A stretch of 64,000 nt of DNA from Nitrobacteraceae bacterium AZCC 2146. GTDB lineage: Bacteria > Pseudomonadota > Alphaproteobacteria > Rhizobiales > Xanthobacteraceae. The translations under genes were made by a program, and so were the position numbers. Location: assembly GCA_036924855.1 (NCBI GenBank), contig JBAGRP010000001.1, positions 3,224,001 to 3,288,000 on the forward strand. Direction: 5' to 3'. Under the pieces are notes generated by a model. It was given only the letters and a program-made list of their open reading frames with translations, did not search any database and was not told the origin of the DNA. This document shows positions 35,154 to 44,412 of the stretch, in pieces. Position 1 is the first letter of the stretch. Each line of letters begins with the position of its first letter.

Positions 35154-35938
35154 CGGAGACCTCCACCACATCCCTGCTTGAAAGCCGCGGCCTAACGGTA
35201 CGCTTCGGCGGCCTCTTGGCGCTGAACGAACTCGATATCGACGTTCGGCACGGCGAAGTGCTGGGCCTGATCGGCCCCAACGGCTCCGGCAAGACCACCT
35301 TCCTCAACGTCATCAGCGGCGTCTATTCCGCCAGCGCCGGCAGCATCAGGCTCGACGGCGTCGATATCACCACCGCGAGCCCGCAAAACCTGTCCAACCA
35401 CGGGCTGGCGCGGACGTTTCAGCGCTCGCGGCTGTGCCTGCCGCTGTCGGTATTCGACAACATCGCGCTCGGCGCACAGAAGCGCCTCGACAACGGACTG
35501 TGGCACAATCTGGTGCGGCGCAAATCCTTCGCCGCGGAAGCCCGCACGATCGCGGCGGAAGCTCGCGAGCTGCTGTACGTCTTCAATCCCTCGCTCGCCG
35601 ACAAGCTGTTCGAGCCGGCGATCTCGCTCGGCATGATCGACCGCCGCCGCGTGGAGATTTGCCGCGCGCTGATCGGCAAGCCGAAGCTGGTGCTGCTGGA
35701 TGAACCCTCCGCCGGCATGACCCATGACGAGACCGACCAGGTGGTGGACGAGATTCTCGGCATCCGGAAATCGCTAGGCGGCCTGACCATCATCATCGTC
35801 GAACATGAAATGGGCCTGATCGAGCGCGTCACCGATCGTTGCGTGGTGCTGAATTACGGCAAGAAAATCTGCGAAGGCCGCTTCCGCGATGTCGCCGCCG
35901 ATCCCGTGGTTCGCGAAGCCTATCTGGGGCAGTCATGA
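35150..35938 (+). CDS. livG: LIV-type ABC transporter ATPase LivG, atypical signature loop
   Basis: 262 residues. Walker A is GPNGSGKTTFLNVISG near residues 42-57 and Walker B is KLVLLDEPSAGM. LARTFQRSRLCLPLSVFDNI is the Q-loop region. The expected C-loop (commonly LSYGQQRRLEIARAL in LivG) reads ISLGMIDRRRVEICRAL, two residues longer and without the glutamines. The fold is otherwise complete. It overlaps livM and livF by four bases each. Confidence 0.92.
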   Translation: MTETSTTSLLESRGLTVRFGGLLALNELDIDVRHGEVLGLIGPNGSGKTTFLNVISGVYSASAGSIRLDGVDITTASPQNLSNHGLARTFQRSRLCLPLSVFDNIALGAQKRLDNGLWHNLVRRKSFAAEARTIAAEARELLYVFNPSLADKLFEPAISLGMIDRRRVEICRALIGKPKLVLLDEPSAGMTHDETDQVVDEILGIRKSLGGLTIIIVEHEMGLIERVTDRCVVLNYGKKICEGRFRDVAADPVVREAYLGQS

Positions 35939-36654
35939 CAGGCCGGCTGATCGTCCAGGACATCTTTACGGCCTATGACCGCGCTGACGTGCTGTCCGGC
36001 CTGTCCATCGAGGTGGCGCCCGGCACCATCACCTGCATTCTCGGCTCGAACGGCGCCGGCAAGTCGACGCTGATCCGTTCGATCCTGCGGCTGACTCCGC
36101 CGCGCGCCGGCTCGATCGCCTTCGACGGCACCACGCTCGATCACATGCAGACCCACGAGATCATCGGCCTCGGCATCGCCTGCATTCCCGAGGGCCGGCG
36201 CATCTTCGCCAAGATGACCGTCGAGGAGAACCTGCGGGTCGGCGCCTATCTGGTCGGCTCGGATAAGACGATCCGGACCCGGCTGGACAAGGTCTATGAG
36301 ACCTTTCCGCGGCTCAAGGAGCGCGCCAGGCAGTTGGCCGGCACCATGTCGGGCGGCGAGCAGGCGATGGTCTCGATCGGGCGCGGCCTGATGACCGAAC
36401 CGAAACTGCTGATCATCGACGAGCCCTCGCTCGGCCTGTCGCCATTGTTCGTGCAGGAGAATTTCAACGTCATCCGGCGCATCAACGAAACCGGGGTGAC
36501 GGTGCTGCTGGTCGAGCAGAACGTCAACCAGACGCTGGCGATCTCGCATTATGGCTACGTGCTGTCGCAAGGCCAGATCGTGGTGCACGGCACGCCCGAA
36601 GTGTTGGCCGCCGACGCAGAGGTACAGCGTGCCTATTTTGGCGGTGCCCACTAA
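35935..36654 (+). CDS. livF: LIV-type ABC transporter ATPase LivF
   Basis: 239 residues. Walker A GSNGAGKSTLIRSIL, signature MSGGEQAMVSIGRGLM and Walker B LLIIDEPSLGLSPL are intact. GIACIPEGRRIFAKMTVEEN is the LivF Q-loop block. It forms the ATPase dimer with LivG and ends the transporter operon, 106 bp before the AraC-family regulator. Confidence 0.94.
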   Translation: MTGRLIVQDIFTAYDRADVLSGLSIEVAPGTITCILGSNGAGKSTLIRSILRLTPPRAGSIAFDGTTLDHMQTHEIIGLGIACIPEGRRIFAKMTVEENLRVGAYLVGSDKTIRTRLDKVYETFPRLKERARQLAGTMSGGEQAMVSIGRGLMTEPKLLIIDEPSLGLSPLFVQENFNVIRRINETGVTVLLVEQNVNQTLAISHYGYVLSQGQIVVHGTPEVLAADAEVQRAYFGGAH

Positions 36655-36760
36655 CCGCCTGCCCTACCTCGCCTGCTGATCGCTGGCCCGGATTTTGCTC
36701 CGCATTCCTGATCGTTGTGCTTTACTGAGCATGACATCCAGCGTTGACGCGTGAGTACCC

Positions 36761-37987
36761 ATGACAGACCTCGGCTCCACCATCGGTTCCGCATCCGCAA
36801 AAGGCGCACGCCGGCAGCTTTCGGTTGGCTTTGTGCTGGTCCCCAATTTCACGTTGATCGCCTTCTCGGCGATCGTCGACCTGCTGCGGCTGGCCGCCGA
36901 CGAAGGCGACCGCAGCCGGCCGGAACGGTGTTCGTGGAGCGTGCTGGCGCCGGATCTCAATCCGGTCACCGCCAGCTGTGGCCTGCAGGTGCTGCCTTGG
37001 GAGACTTTCGATCGGCCGGAGCGCTTTGATTACATCGTGGTGATCGGCGGGCTGATCGACCGCGACTCGACCTATCATCCCAAGACACTGGAATTTCTCC
37101 GCGATGCCGCGGCCAAGGGCGTGTCGATCGCCGGCGTCTGCACCGGCAGTTTCGCGCTGGTGGAAGCCAAGCTGATGAGCGGGCGCAAATGCTGCGTCAG
37201 CTGGTACCATTTCCCGGACCTGATCGAGCGTTATGGCGACATCATTCCGGTAGCCGACCAGCTGTTTGTCGAGGACGGCAAGTTCATCACTTGCGCCGGC
37301 GGCCTTGCGGCGCTGGATCTCGGCGCCTGGATGGTGGAACGCCATCTCGGCCCCGGCCGCGCACAGAAGAGCCTGCACATCATGGTGACCGACTCGGCAC
37401 GCCCCGCCGCCGGCGCGCAACCGCAGCCACCGAGCGTCGGCACCGTCGACGATCCCCGGGTGCGCCGCGCCATGCTGCAGATCGAGCAGAACCTCAGCAC
37501 GCCGCAGAAGGTCGAGGACATCGCACAAGGCGTCGGCCTGTCGAAGCGTCAGCTAGAGCGCATCTTCCGAAAAGTGGTCGGCAAGAGCATCCAGGAATTC
37601 TCGCGCGATCTGCGCGTGTTCTATGGCCTCTGGCTGCTCGCCAATTCCGACAAGACCATTACGGCCGTCGCCACCGAGAGCGGCTTCTCGGATATCTCGC
37701 ATTTCAACCGGCTGTTCCGGGCGACCTTCGGCTGCGCGCCTTCCACGTTGCGCCGTGAGGGCGCCGACGCCATGAAGCTGACGATCCAGCGCTGGCAGAC
37801 CGCGCAATCCAAGATGCTGTCGGACATGCACATCGCCGCGGCGAAAACACTGGCCGATCGACATGCGGCCATGGGCCGGCCAGGCGAGATTGCAGCGCCG
37901 ATCGCAGCTCTGGCGCGACCACCGCTGCCGGGGATCGATCTGGAAACGCTCGGCTTCCTGCAGCGCGAGCGGCGTCCGTATTTCTGA
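36761..37987 (+). CDS. GbdR-like AraC-family regulator with DJ-1/PfpI-type sensor domain
   Basis: 408 residues. Residues about 20-205 form a glutamine-amidotransferase-like domain (SVGFVLVPNFTLIAFSAIVD, then DYIVVIGGLIDRDST, GVCTGSFALVEAKLMSGRKC). Residues about 225-335 hold the two AraC helix-turn-helices (LSTPQKVEDIAQGVGLSKRQ and SGFSDISHFNRLFRATFG). GbdR and related regulators with this architecture activate glycine betaine, dimethylglycine and sarcosine catabolism in pseudomonads. Placement beside soxBDAG and the LIV operon supports that role. The C-terminal extension of about 70 residues is unusually long for the class. Confidence 0.87.
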   Translation: MTDLGSTIGSASAKGARRQLSVGFVLVPNFTLIAFSAIVDLLRLAADEGDRSRPERCSWSVLAPDLNPVTASCGLQVLPWETFDRPERFDYIVVIGGLIDRDSTYHPKTLEFLRDAAAKGVSIAGVCTGSFALVEAKLMSGRKCCVSWYHFPDLIERYGDIIPVADQLFVEDGKFITCAGGLAALDLGAWMVERHLGPGRAQKSLHIMVTDSARPAAGAQPQPPSVGTVDDPRVRRAMLQIEQNLSTPQKVEDIAQGVGLSKRQLERIFRKVVGKSIQEFSRDLRVFYGLWLLANSDKTITAVATESGFSDISHFNRLFRATFGCAPSTLRREGADAMKLTIQRWQTAQSKMLSDMHIAAAKTLADRHAAMGRPGEIAAPIAALARPPLPGIDLETLGFLQRERRPYF

Positions 37988-38182
37988 TCGACCACGTGTT
38001 GCCGGCGGACGTTGCCAGACACGTCGCCGGGCTCTAGTTTTATCGCGGCGTCTTTGACGCCCACTAGCGCGCTTCAATGATGCAGCGTGCCATAGGCAAG
38101 GCCTGCCGAACCCAGTTACAAAGGGGCGGAGGCGTTTGCGACAGAGGGCGGCTCTTCCCACGCATCAATCGTGGAGAACCGC

Positions 38183-38983
38183 ATGAACCTCGAAGCCTAC
38201 CGCATCGCCGTCGAGCCATTTTATCAGCCCGTCCGCGACGAGATCGCTATCTTCGAGGCGGCCTATGCCGAACGTCTCCCCGTGATGCTCAAGGGCCCGA
38301 CCGGCTGCGGCAAGACCCGCTTCGTCGAACACATGGCGTGGCGGCTCGGCCGGCCGCTGGTCACCGTGGCGGCGCATGAGGACATGACCGCCTCCGACCT
38401 TGCCGGCCGCTATCTGCTCGAACCGCAGGGAACGGTATGGCACGACGGCCCGCTGACGCTGGCGGTGCGCCATGGTGCGATCTGCTATCTCGACGAGATC
38501 GTCGAGGCGCGGCAGGACACCACCGTCGTGATCCATCCGTTGACGGACGCGCGGCGCATCCTGCCGCTGGAAAAACACAACGAGATCGTGCCGGCGCATG
38601 ACGATTTCCAGCTCACGATTTCCTACAATCCCGGCTACCAGAGCGCGGTGAAGGATTTGAAAGAATCCACCAAGCAGCGATTTCTGGCGATCGATTTCAA
38701 CTATCCCTCGCCCGCGATCGAGGCGGCGATCGTCGCGCGCGAGGCAGGCACGGACGACGCGCTGGCGTTGATCCTTGTCGCCATCGGCGAACGCTCGCGC
38801 AACCTGCAGGGCCACGGCCTCGACGAGGGCGCCTCGACCCGGATGCTGATTCATGCCGGCCGACTGATCCGCGCCGGCCTGCCGCTTGAGGCCGCGGTGA
38901 AATCGAGCATCGTGCTGCCGATCACCGACAATCCCGATATTCGCCAAGCACTCAGCGCGGCGATCGAGGCCTGTCTGCCGTGA
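38183..38983 (+). CDS. NorQ/CbbQ/MoxR-type AAA+ ATPase
   Basis: 266 residues. Walker A GPTGCGKTRFVEHMAWRL begins at residue 38 and Walker B is GAICYLDEIVEARQDT. ISYNPGYQSAVKDLKESTKQRF is the sensor region characteristic of CbbQ/NirQ/NorQ proteins. The ATG with GGAG nine bases upstream is preferred over a GTG four codons earlier that falls inside the ribosome-binding site. Such ATPases work with VWA partners to remodel or load metal or inhibitor-blocked enzymes. No rubisco or nitric oxide reductase gene is in the window. Confidence 0.92.
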   Translation: MNLEAYRIAVEPFYQPVRDEIAIFEAAYAERLPVMLKGPTGCGKTRFVEHMAWRLGRPLVTVAAHEDMTASDLAGRYLLEPQGTVWHDGPLTLAVRHGAICYLDEIVEARQDTTVVIHPLTDARRILPLEKHNEIVPAHDDFQLTISYNPGYQSAVKDLKESTKQRFLAIDFNYPSPAIEAAIVAREAGTDDALALILVAIGERSRNLQGHGLDEGASTRMLIHAGRLIRAGLPLEAAVKSSIVLPITDNPDIRQALSAAIEACLP

Positions 38984-41298
38984 ATGATATTTCCACGTCA
39001 GCGTCCTTGCAGGTGGCGCGCACGCCGAACGGCGCGATGCACCGGCTCGATCTGCTGATGCGGCAGCGCGAGTCGCTGCGGCCGCTGTTCGTCGCGGCAA
39101 GGGACAATCTTGCAGCGCGTTTCGATGCCGACGAACTCGGAGATTGGGCCGAGGGCGTGCTGACACTCGCCAACGTCAACGCCGGTTCGACCTGTCTCCT
39201 CGCGTTCTGGAGCATCAGCAAGAGCCAGCCGACGAACGAGGGTCTCTCGCCTTTGATCGCAGCGGCGCACGCCAGCGCCAACATCTGCCGACACGCAGGT
39301 TCGAAGGCCGCGACGGCGACGATCGCCGCACTCGTCGTCGCCCGCCGCACGCTCGGGCCAGATACGGCGCTGGCGCACTGGTGGCGCATCATGGAGAATC
39401 TGGCGCTGCAGGCGCCGGAGTCGGTCGAAGCCGCGGCGTCGCGGATGGGAGAGATTTTGGCCGCCGGCAATCTCGACGCCTTCGCCAATTTTGTCGCCGC
39501 CGGATTGAAGGCATCATCGGGCAACAAACAGCGACGTCTGGCGTTCTTCAGCCTGCAGGAAGAGTTGGCACGCCGCCTCTTGGCACACTCCTCCGGTGGA
39601 ACCGGCTTCGCCGAAACCGAACGCCCGACAAAGGCCTTCGTAACCGCGCTATGGGGACGTCCGCCTTCGCTGCGAAGCCTGCCGATGGAACAGGGACAGT
39701 CGGCGCAACGCCGCGCATCGATCGCCGGGCCGCTGATCCGGCTGCCGGAGTTTTATCGCGGCGTCGCCGATGGCGCTGCGCCCGCGCTGTACCGCGCTGC
39801 CGCCGCCCACGCGCAGGCGCATCTGGTTTTCGGCGGCACGCGGTTTGACGTGGGCAAGCTGAAGCCGCTGCAAGTCGCACTGGTGACGCTGATCGAGGAC
39901 GCCCGCGTCGAAATACTCGCCATGCGCCAGCTTCCCGGCCTGCGGCGGCTTTGGTCGCCGTATCACGTTGCCATACCCTCCGGCGCCGCCACCGCACCGA
40001 TGTTGCTGGCCCGGCTGGCACGCGCACTGTTCGATCCGGGCCATGTCGATGACGACGGCTTTGTCAGCAAGGGTCGGCGGCTGTTCGAGGCGGCGCTACC
40101 CCGCATCGACGATCCCCTCGTCAGCCGCGAGATCGGCATGCTGCTCGGCAACGACCTCGGCCAGATGCGCGTGCAGTTCAACGCGAAAACCTATGTGGTC
40201 GAGCCCATCTATCGCGACGACGGGCTCGGCCTGTGGGATTTTGGCGAGGCGGCGCCGGTATCCGACGAAGTGCTCGAACTCACCGTCGATGCGGCGCGGA
40301 GCGAGCCGAAGGACGATCCGGATCGAGGTGATGCAGACCCGGATGCAACGGCCGACGACCATGCCACTGGCCGCGCCCGGCCGGTGGCACCGGATCGGCG
40401 CGGCAGCGTGATCGCGACCTATCCGGAATGGGATCGCGCGCATGGCGTCGAACGGCCGGACTGGACCACGGTGCGGGAGGTGCCCGCACTGCCCGGCGAT
40501 CCCCGCATTGTTGAAGCGGCGCTCGATACCGCAGAGGCATTGCGCAGCCGAATCCGGCAGCTCGTACGCGGCGTGCGAATCGGTCGGACGGTGCGGCTGA
40601 AGCAACAACGCGATGGTCACGATCTCGATGTCGACGCCATGATCGAGGCCGGCATCGCGCAGCGCCTAGGCCAGGAGCCCGATCCGCGCATCTTTCGCGC
40701 ATCAACGGCAACGCATCGCGACCTCGCAGTGCTGCTGCTGATCGACATTTCCGAATCGACGCGGGATCGCCTTGCCTCTGGCAGCTCTATCCTCGATGTC
40801 GAGCGTCTTGCAGTCGCCGTGCTTGCGGAAGCGATGAGTGCGCTCGGCGATCCCTTTGGATTGCTCGCCTTCGCCTCGAACGGACGCGACGATGTCGAGA
40901 TGACGAATGTGAAAGCGTTCGACGAAGCCTACGATCGCGCCTGCATCGGCCGTCTCGCGGGATTGTCATCCGGCCTGTCGACGCGGCTCGGCACCGCGCT
41001 GCGCCATGCCGGCGCGGTGATCGGCCCCGCCCGCAGCTTCCGAAAACTGGTGATCGTGCTGACCGATGGCGAGCCCTCCGACATCGACGCCGACCCGCTC
41101 GATCTCGTCGAGGATGCACGGCGCGCTGCGCTGGGATTGAAGAGCCGCGGTATCGACGGATTCGGCGTGGTGCTAGATCCCCTCGGCATCAGCGCCGCCG
41201 CACGCATCTTCGGCCGCGGCAACACCATGCTGGTGCACCGCGCCGAGGATCTGCCGCGCCGGCTGTCGGAACTTTACTTTCGTCTGGCGCGGCGCTGA
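38980..41298 (+). CDS. VWA-domain protein, NorD/CbbO-like partner of the AAA+ ATPase
   Basis: 772 residues. A variable N-terminal half of about 540 residues precedes a C-terminal von Willebrand A domain with the MIDAS motif LLLIDISESTRDRLAS and a later LVIVLTDGEPSDID. A central acidic stretch is rich in Asp, Ala and Glu. The GTG start overlaps the ATPase stop by four bases. CbbO and NorD proteins bind the client enzyme and recruit the CbbQ/NorQ hexamer. Which enzyme is served here cannot be told; none of the usual clients is adjacent. Confidence 0.88.
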   Translation: MNDISTSASLQVARTPNGAMHRLDLLMRQRESLRPLFVAARDNLAARFDADELGDWAEGVLTLANVNAGSTCLLAFWSISKSQPTNEGLSPLIAAAHASANICRHAGSKAATATIAALVVARRTLGPDTALAHWWRIMENLALQAPESVEAAASRMGEILAAGNLDAFANFVAAGLKASSGNKQRRLAFFSLQEELARRLLAHSSGGTGFAETERPTKAFVTALWGRPPSLRSLPMEQGQSAQRRASIAGPLIRLPEFYRGVADGAAPALYRAAAAHAQAHLVFGGTRFDVGKLKPLQVALVTLIEDARVEILAMRQLPGLRRLWSPYHVAIPSGAATAPMLLARLARALFDPGHVDDDGFVSKGRRLFEAALPRIDDPLVSREIGMLLGNDLGQMRVQFNAKTYVVEPIYRDDGLGLWDFGEAAPVSDEVLELTVDAARSEPKDDPDRGDADPDATADDHATGRARPVAPDRRGSVIATYPEWDRAHGVERPDWTTVREVPALPGDPRIVEAALDTAEALRSRIRQLVRGVRIGRTVRLKQQRDGHDLDVDAMIEAGIAQRLGQEPDPRIFRASTATHRDLAVLLLIDISESTRDRLASGSSILDVERLAVAVLAEAMSALGDPFGLLAFASNGRDDVEMTNVKAFDEAYDRACIGRLAGLSSGLSTRLGTALRHAGAVIGPARSFRKLVIVLTDGEPSDIDADPLDLVEDARRAALGLKSRGIDGFGVVLDPLGISAAARIFGRGNTMLVHRAEDLPRRLSELYFRLARR

Positions 41299-41305
41299 TA
41301 GTTTC

Positions 41306-42325
41306 TCACGACGCGAGAAGCTCCTTCAGCTTGGCATCAATGAAATCGACATCCTTCGGGTTCGTGCCCGGGCCGCCGGCGAAGTGTCCCCAGATGGAAG
41401 GAACGGGCACCAGCTTGGCGTTCGGCATATGTGCCACCTCGATCTCACTGTCTGCCACTGGAAAGTAGAGATCGGTCTGCCCAGGCATGACGTAAGTTTT
41501 CGCCTTGATGGCGCCGAGCGCAGCCTTGAAATCGCCCTTGTAGATCTCGTTGTCGCTGATGTCTCCGTTCTGCCAGGTCCACAGCATGGTCAGAAGGTTA
41601 TTGGCGTCCTTGGGCAGGAAGAAGCCTTCCCAGAACGCGACCAGGAAATCCTCCAGGGATGAATAGCCCAACGTCTTGAGATCGAGCTCCGCGCGATAGA
41701 AATCCTGCGAGAATCCCCATCCGGCGTACACGCGAGCGGCTGCCCGCAGACCACGCGCCGGCTTGTCGGTGTACCAGCCTTCCTTCCAGGCTGCATCGGC
41801 GGTGAGCGCGGCCTTGACGCCCTCCAGAAAGACGAAATTGTGCCGCGAGCATTTGGCTGAACCGCAGAACGGCGCGATCAGATCCATCATGTCCGGATAC
41901 AGCGCGCCCCAGTGAAAGCTCTGCAGCGCCCCCATCGACCATCCGGTGACCAGACGAATATGTTCGATGCCGAATTTCTCGGTGACGAGGCGATGCTGCA
42001 CCCGGACGTTATCGTAGGGGGTGACTTGCGGAAACCGCGGTCCGTTGTAGGGCTCCGGCGTGTTGCTCGGCGAAGACGACAGGCCATTACCCAGCATGTT
42101 GGGAATGATGATGAAATATTTTTCGGGATCGAGGGCTCTCCCCGCGCCCGCCAGCCATTCATTGTCGTAGTGCTCCCCCGAATACCACGTCGGGTAGACA
42201 ATCACATTGTCCTTGGCCGCATTCAACGTACCGAATGTCTTGTAAGCCAGCTTGCAGCCACGCAGCGTCGCGCCACGCTGCAGTTTGATATCGCCAAGCT
42301 CGTAGATCTCGTAGTCGAGGCTCAT
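41306..42325 (-). CDS. Alpha/beta hydrolase of the homoserine O-acetyltransferase (MetX)-like family
   Basis: 339 residues. The nucleophile elbow is TGWSMGALQSFHW with S130. Acid and base are in MPGQTDLYFPVADSE and SIWGHFAGGPGTNP. PNMLGNGLSSSPSNTPEPYN is the MetX-type substrate-loop region. AGG six bases before this ATG favours it over one two codons earlier. Methionine biosynthesis is unlikely given the neighbouring amide genes; family members also act as esterases or amidases. It lies downstream of the damaged permease on the same strand. Confidence 0.82.
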   Translation of the reverse strand: MSLDYEIYELGDIKLQRGATLRGCKLAYKTFGTLNAAKDNVIVYPTWYSGEHYDNEWLAGAGRALDPEKYFIIIPNMLGNGLSSSPSNTPEPYNGPRFPQVTPYDNVRVQHRLVTEKFGIEHIRLVTGWSMGALQSFHWGALYPDMMDLIAPFCGSAKCSRHNFVFLEGVKAALTADAAWKEGWYTDKPARGLRAAARVYAGWGFSQDFYRAELDLKTLGYSSLEDFLVAFWEGFFLPKDANNLLTMLWTWQNGDISDNEIYKGDFKAALGAIKAKTYVMPGQTDLYFPVADSEIEVAHMPNAKLVPVPSIWGHFAGGPGTNPKDVDFIDAKLKELLAS

Positions 42326-42392
42326 GGTCATCCTACATCATTGTTGGAGGAAAACGGCCACACCCGCACCCTGCAGACGTGGCCCGGTCCGA

Positions 42393-43308
42393 TCACGCCG
42401 GGCTGGCTGCCTTCTCGCCAGCTACACCCATCGCAGCGAGCGCGTAGTAAGCGATACCCGCCACCACCGCAGCCGAGATTGCGGTCGAGAGTCCCGGAAA
42501 ACCCTTTTCAACGATGAAGGCGCAGGCCGACCCGATCCCCCAGGCGATGAACGGCGCCGGCCGCCAATCACTGCTGATGCTGGCGTCAGGCCGCAGCAGA
42601 TACTGATCGATCAGGATGATGGCTCCGATCGGCGGCACCAGAATTCCAAGCAGCGACAACCATTGAATGAAGAAGGCCCAGACATTACCGGCAGCGACGA
42701 CGATGCCGATGACGCCAAGGATCACCGCCATGATCCGCATATGCGTGCCGAGAATCCGCGACCAGCCTGTCGCCGCGTTATAGAGGCAGTGGGCGCACAC
42801 CGAGCCGAGATTGACGTAGAGAAATATGAACGCCAGCACGCTCAACCATGCGACTTGCTTGCCTTTGATATAACCAAACATGTTGTCGGCGCCAAACGGA
42901 TTGGCGTTGGGCACGGCCAGCGCCGCGGTCATGACGCCGCCCACCAACATGGCGACCAGATTGGCGAACGGAAACGCGCTGAATGTTGAGATCAGTGACG
43001 AAGCGGGCGTGGGCGCCCAGCGGTTGAAATCGGCGGTCACCGTGCCGGCATCGATGAACAGCGCGATAACGACCGTAAGGCCGACACCCATCGACAAGGT
43101 TGCGACGCCGTTGTTGCCGGCATAGTTGAAAATGGCCGAGGCAGTGGTGGTGGACGCCGCGTCGAAGGCAACCCAAAGCCCAAGCACGACGAACAGCGGG
43201 ACCGAAATGAGCCCCAGAGTTTGCGTGTGTGAATTGTTGCTCTCGCCGTATCCTTCCCAATTTCCCGGGCGGCAGCAGAACCCGCCGCCCGGAGTCATTT
43301 TCGTTCAT
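42393..43308 (-). pseudogene. NCS1 cytosine/purine permease remnant, lacking the N-terminal third
   Basis: About 300 residues match the C-terminal two thirds of CodB-like NCS1 permeases: LGLISVPLFVVLGLWVAFDA, then IDAGTVTADFNRWAPTPAS and WLSLLGILVPPIGAIILIDQ. Family members have 400-480 residues, so four membrane segments are missing. The likely original start (MNENDSGRRVLLPPG, ATG at 43308) is in another frame; removing one A from the AAA run joins it to NWEGYGESNNSHTQ. This suggests a frameshift plus an internal deletion. The first in-frame ATG is at 43298. It begins 4 bp after the amidase stop. Confidence 0.72.
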
Positions 43309-43312
43309 CCAA

Positions 43313-44351
43313 TCAGCGATGCTTGGTCGACTGATTCGGAATGCCCTCGATCGGGCATTCGTCAACGCCCACCGTCGTGCGGGTAAAGGATTCCACCATC
43401 TCCCGCGTACCTTCGGGATCGGCGATCCATTTCGAATAGAAGTCGTAGGGGCACGCCGCCACGCCTTTATCGCCTTCGCCGGAAATTGATCATGCCGGTG
43501 TAGCCGCGATGCACCAGCTTGAAGAGGTGATTTTCGGACTGGTTGTTGCGGCGGGCGTCGCGGATCAATGATTTCGACAGTGCGGCATACTGGATGCCGT
43601 AGTCTTCCTCGCCGCATTCGCCGAGCGTGCGGCCGTCGAAACCGATGATAGCGGAGTGGCCGAAATACGAATACACGCCGTCGAAGCCCGAGGCATTGGC
43701 GACGGCCACGTAGACATTGTTGGCCCAGGCCATCGCCTTCGCCATCAGCACCTGCTGGTCCTTGGCCGGATACATGTAGCCCTGGCAGCGCACGATCAGC
43801 TCGGCGCCCTTCATGGCGCAGTCGCGCCAGATTTCTGGATAATTGCCGTCATCGCAGATGATCAGCGAGATCTTCAGGCCTTTCGGCCCTTCGGACATGT
43901 AGGTGCAGTTGCCGGGATACCAGCCTTCGATCGGCACCCAGGGCATGATCTTGCGATATTTCTGCACCACCTCGCCCTGGTCGTTCATCAGGATCAGCGT
44001 GTTGTAGGGCGCCTTGTGCGGATGTTCTTCATGGCGCTCGCCGGTCAGCGAGAACACGCCCCAGACTTTTGCTTTCCGGCAGGCTTCGGCGAAAATCTCG
44101 GTCTCATCGCCCGGCACCGATGACGCGGTGTCGTACATCTCCTTGGAGTCGTACATGATGCCGTGGGTGGAATATTCCGGGAAGATCACCAGATCCATGC
44201 CCGGCAGGCCTTTCTTCATCCCGACCAGCATGTCGGCAATCTTGCGGGCGTTGTCGAGCACCTCGGCCTTGGTGTGCAACCGCGGCATCTTGTAGTTCAC
44301 CACGGCGACGCCGACGGTGTCGTTGCTCGAGGAAATATCGCCGTGATGCAT
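43313..44351 (-). pseudogene. amiE: Aliphatic amidase interrupted by a one-base frameshift
   Basis: A nitrilase-superfamily amidase hydrolysing short aliphatic amides to acid and ammonia. The catalytic triad E59, K134 and C166 is present ([24 protein letters not shown]). The reading frame ends early after TGMINF at 43467. Removing one base from the AAA run at 43483-43485 (plus strand) restores a further 58 residues, beginning [20 protein letters not shown] and ending at a TGA at 43313, giving 345 residues, the normal AmiE length. GGGAGAG precedes the ATG. It is either a recent pseudogene or a sequencing error; the rest of the gene is undamaged. Confidence 0.88.
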
Positions 44352-44412
44352 AGCTCTCTCCCTTCGGCGGAACGAAGCGTCCGCGCCGATTGTTCGACGA
44401 TGAAAAACAAAA

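Noticed and set aside
38183..41298. Denitrification or Calvin-cycle assignment for the ATPase/VWA pair
   Set aside because: No norBC, nir or cbbLS gene is in the window, so a specific norQD or cbbQO name would be unsupported.
41306..42325. Naming the hydrolase metX
   Set aside because: Family resemblance is clear, but context is amide utilisation and homoserine specificity cannot be read from the sequence.
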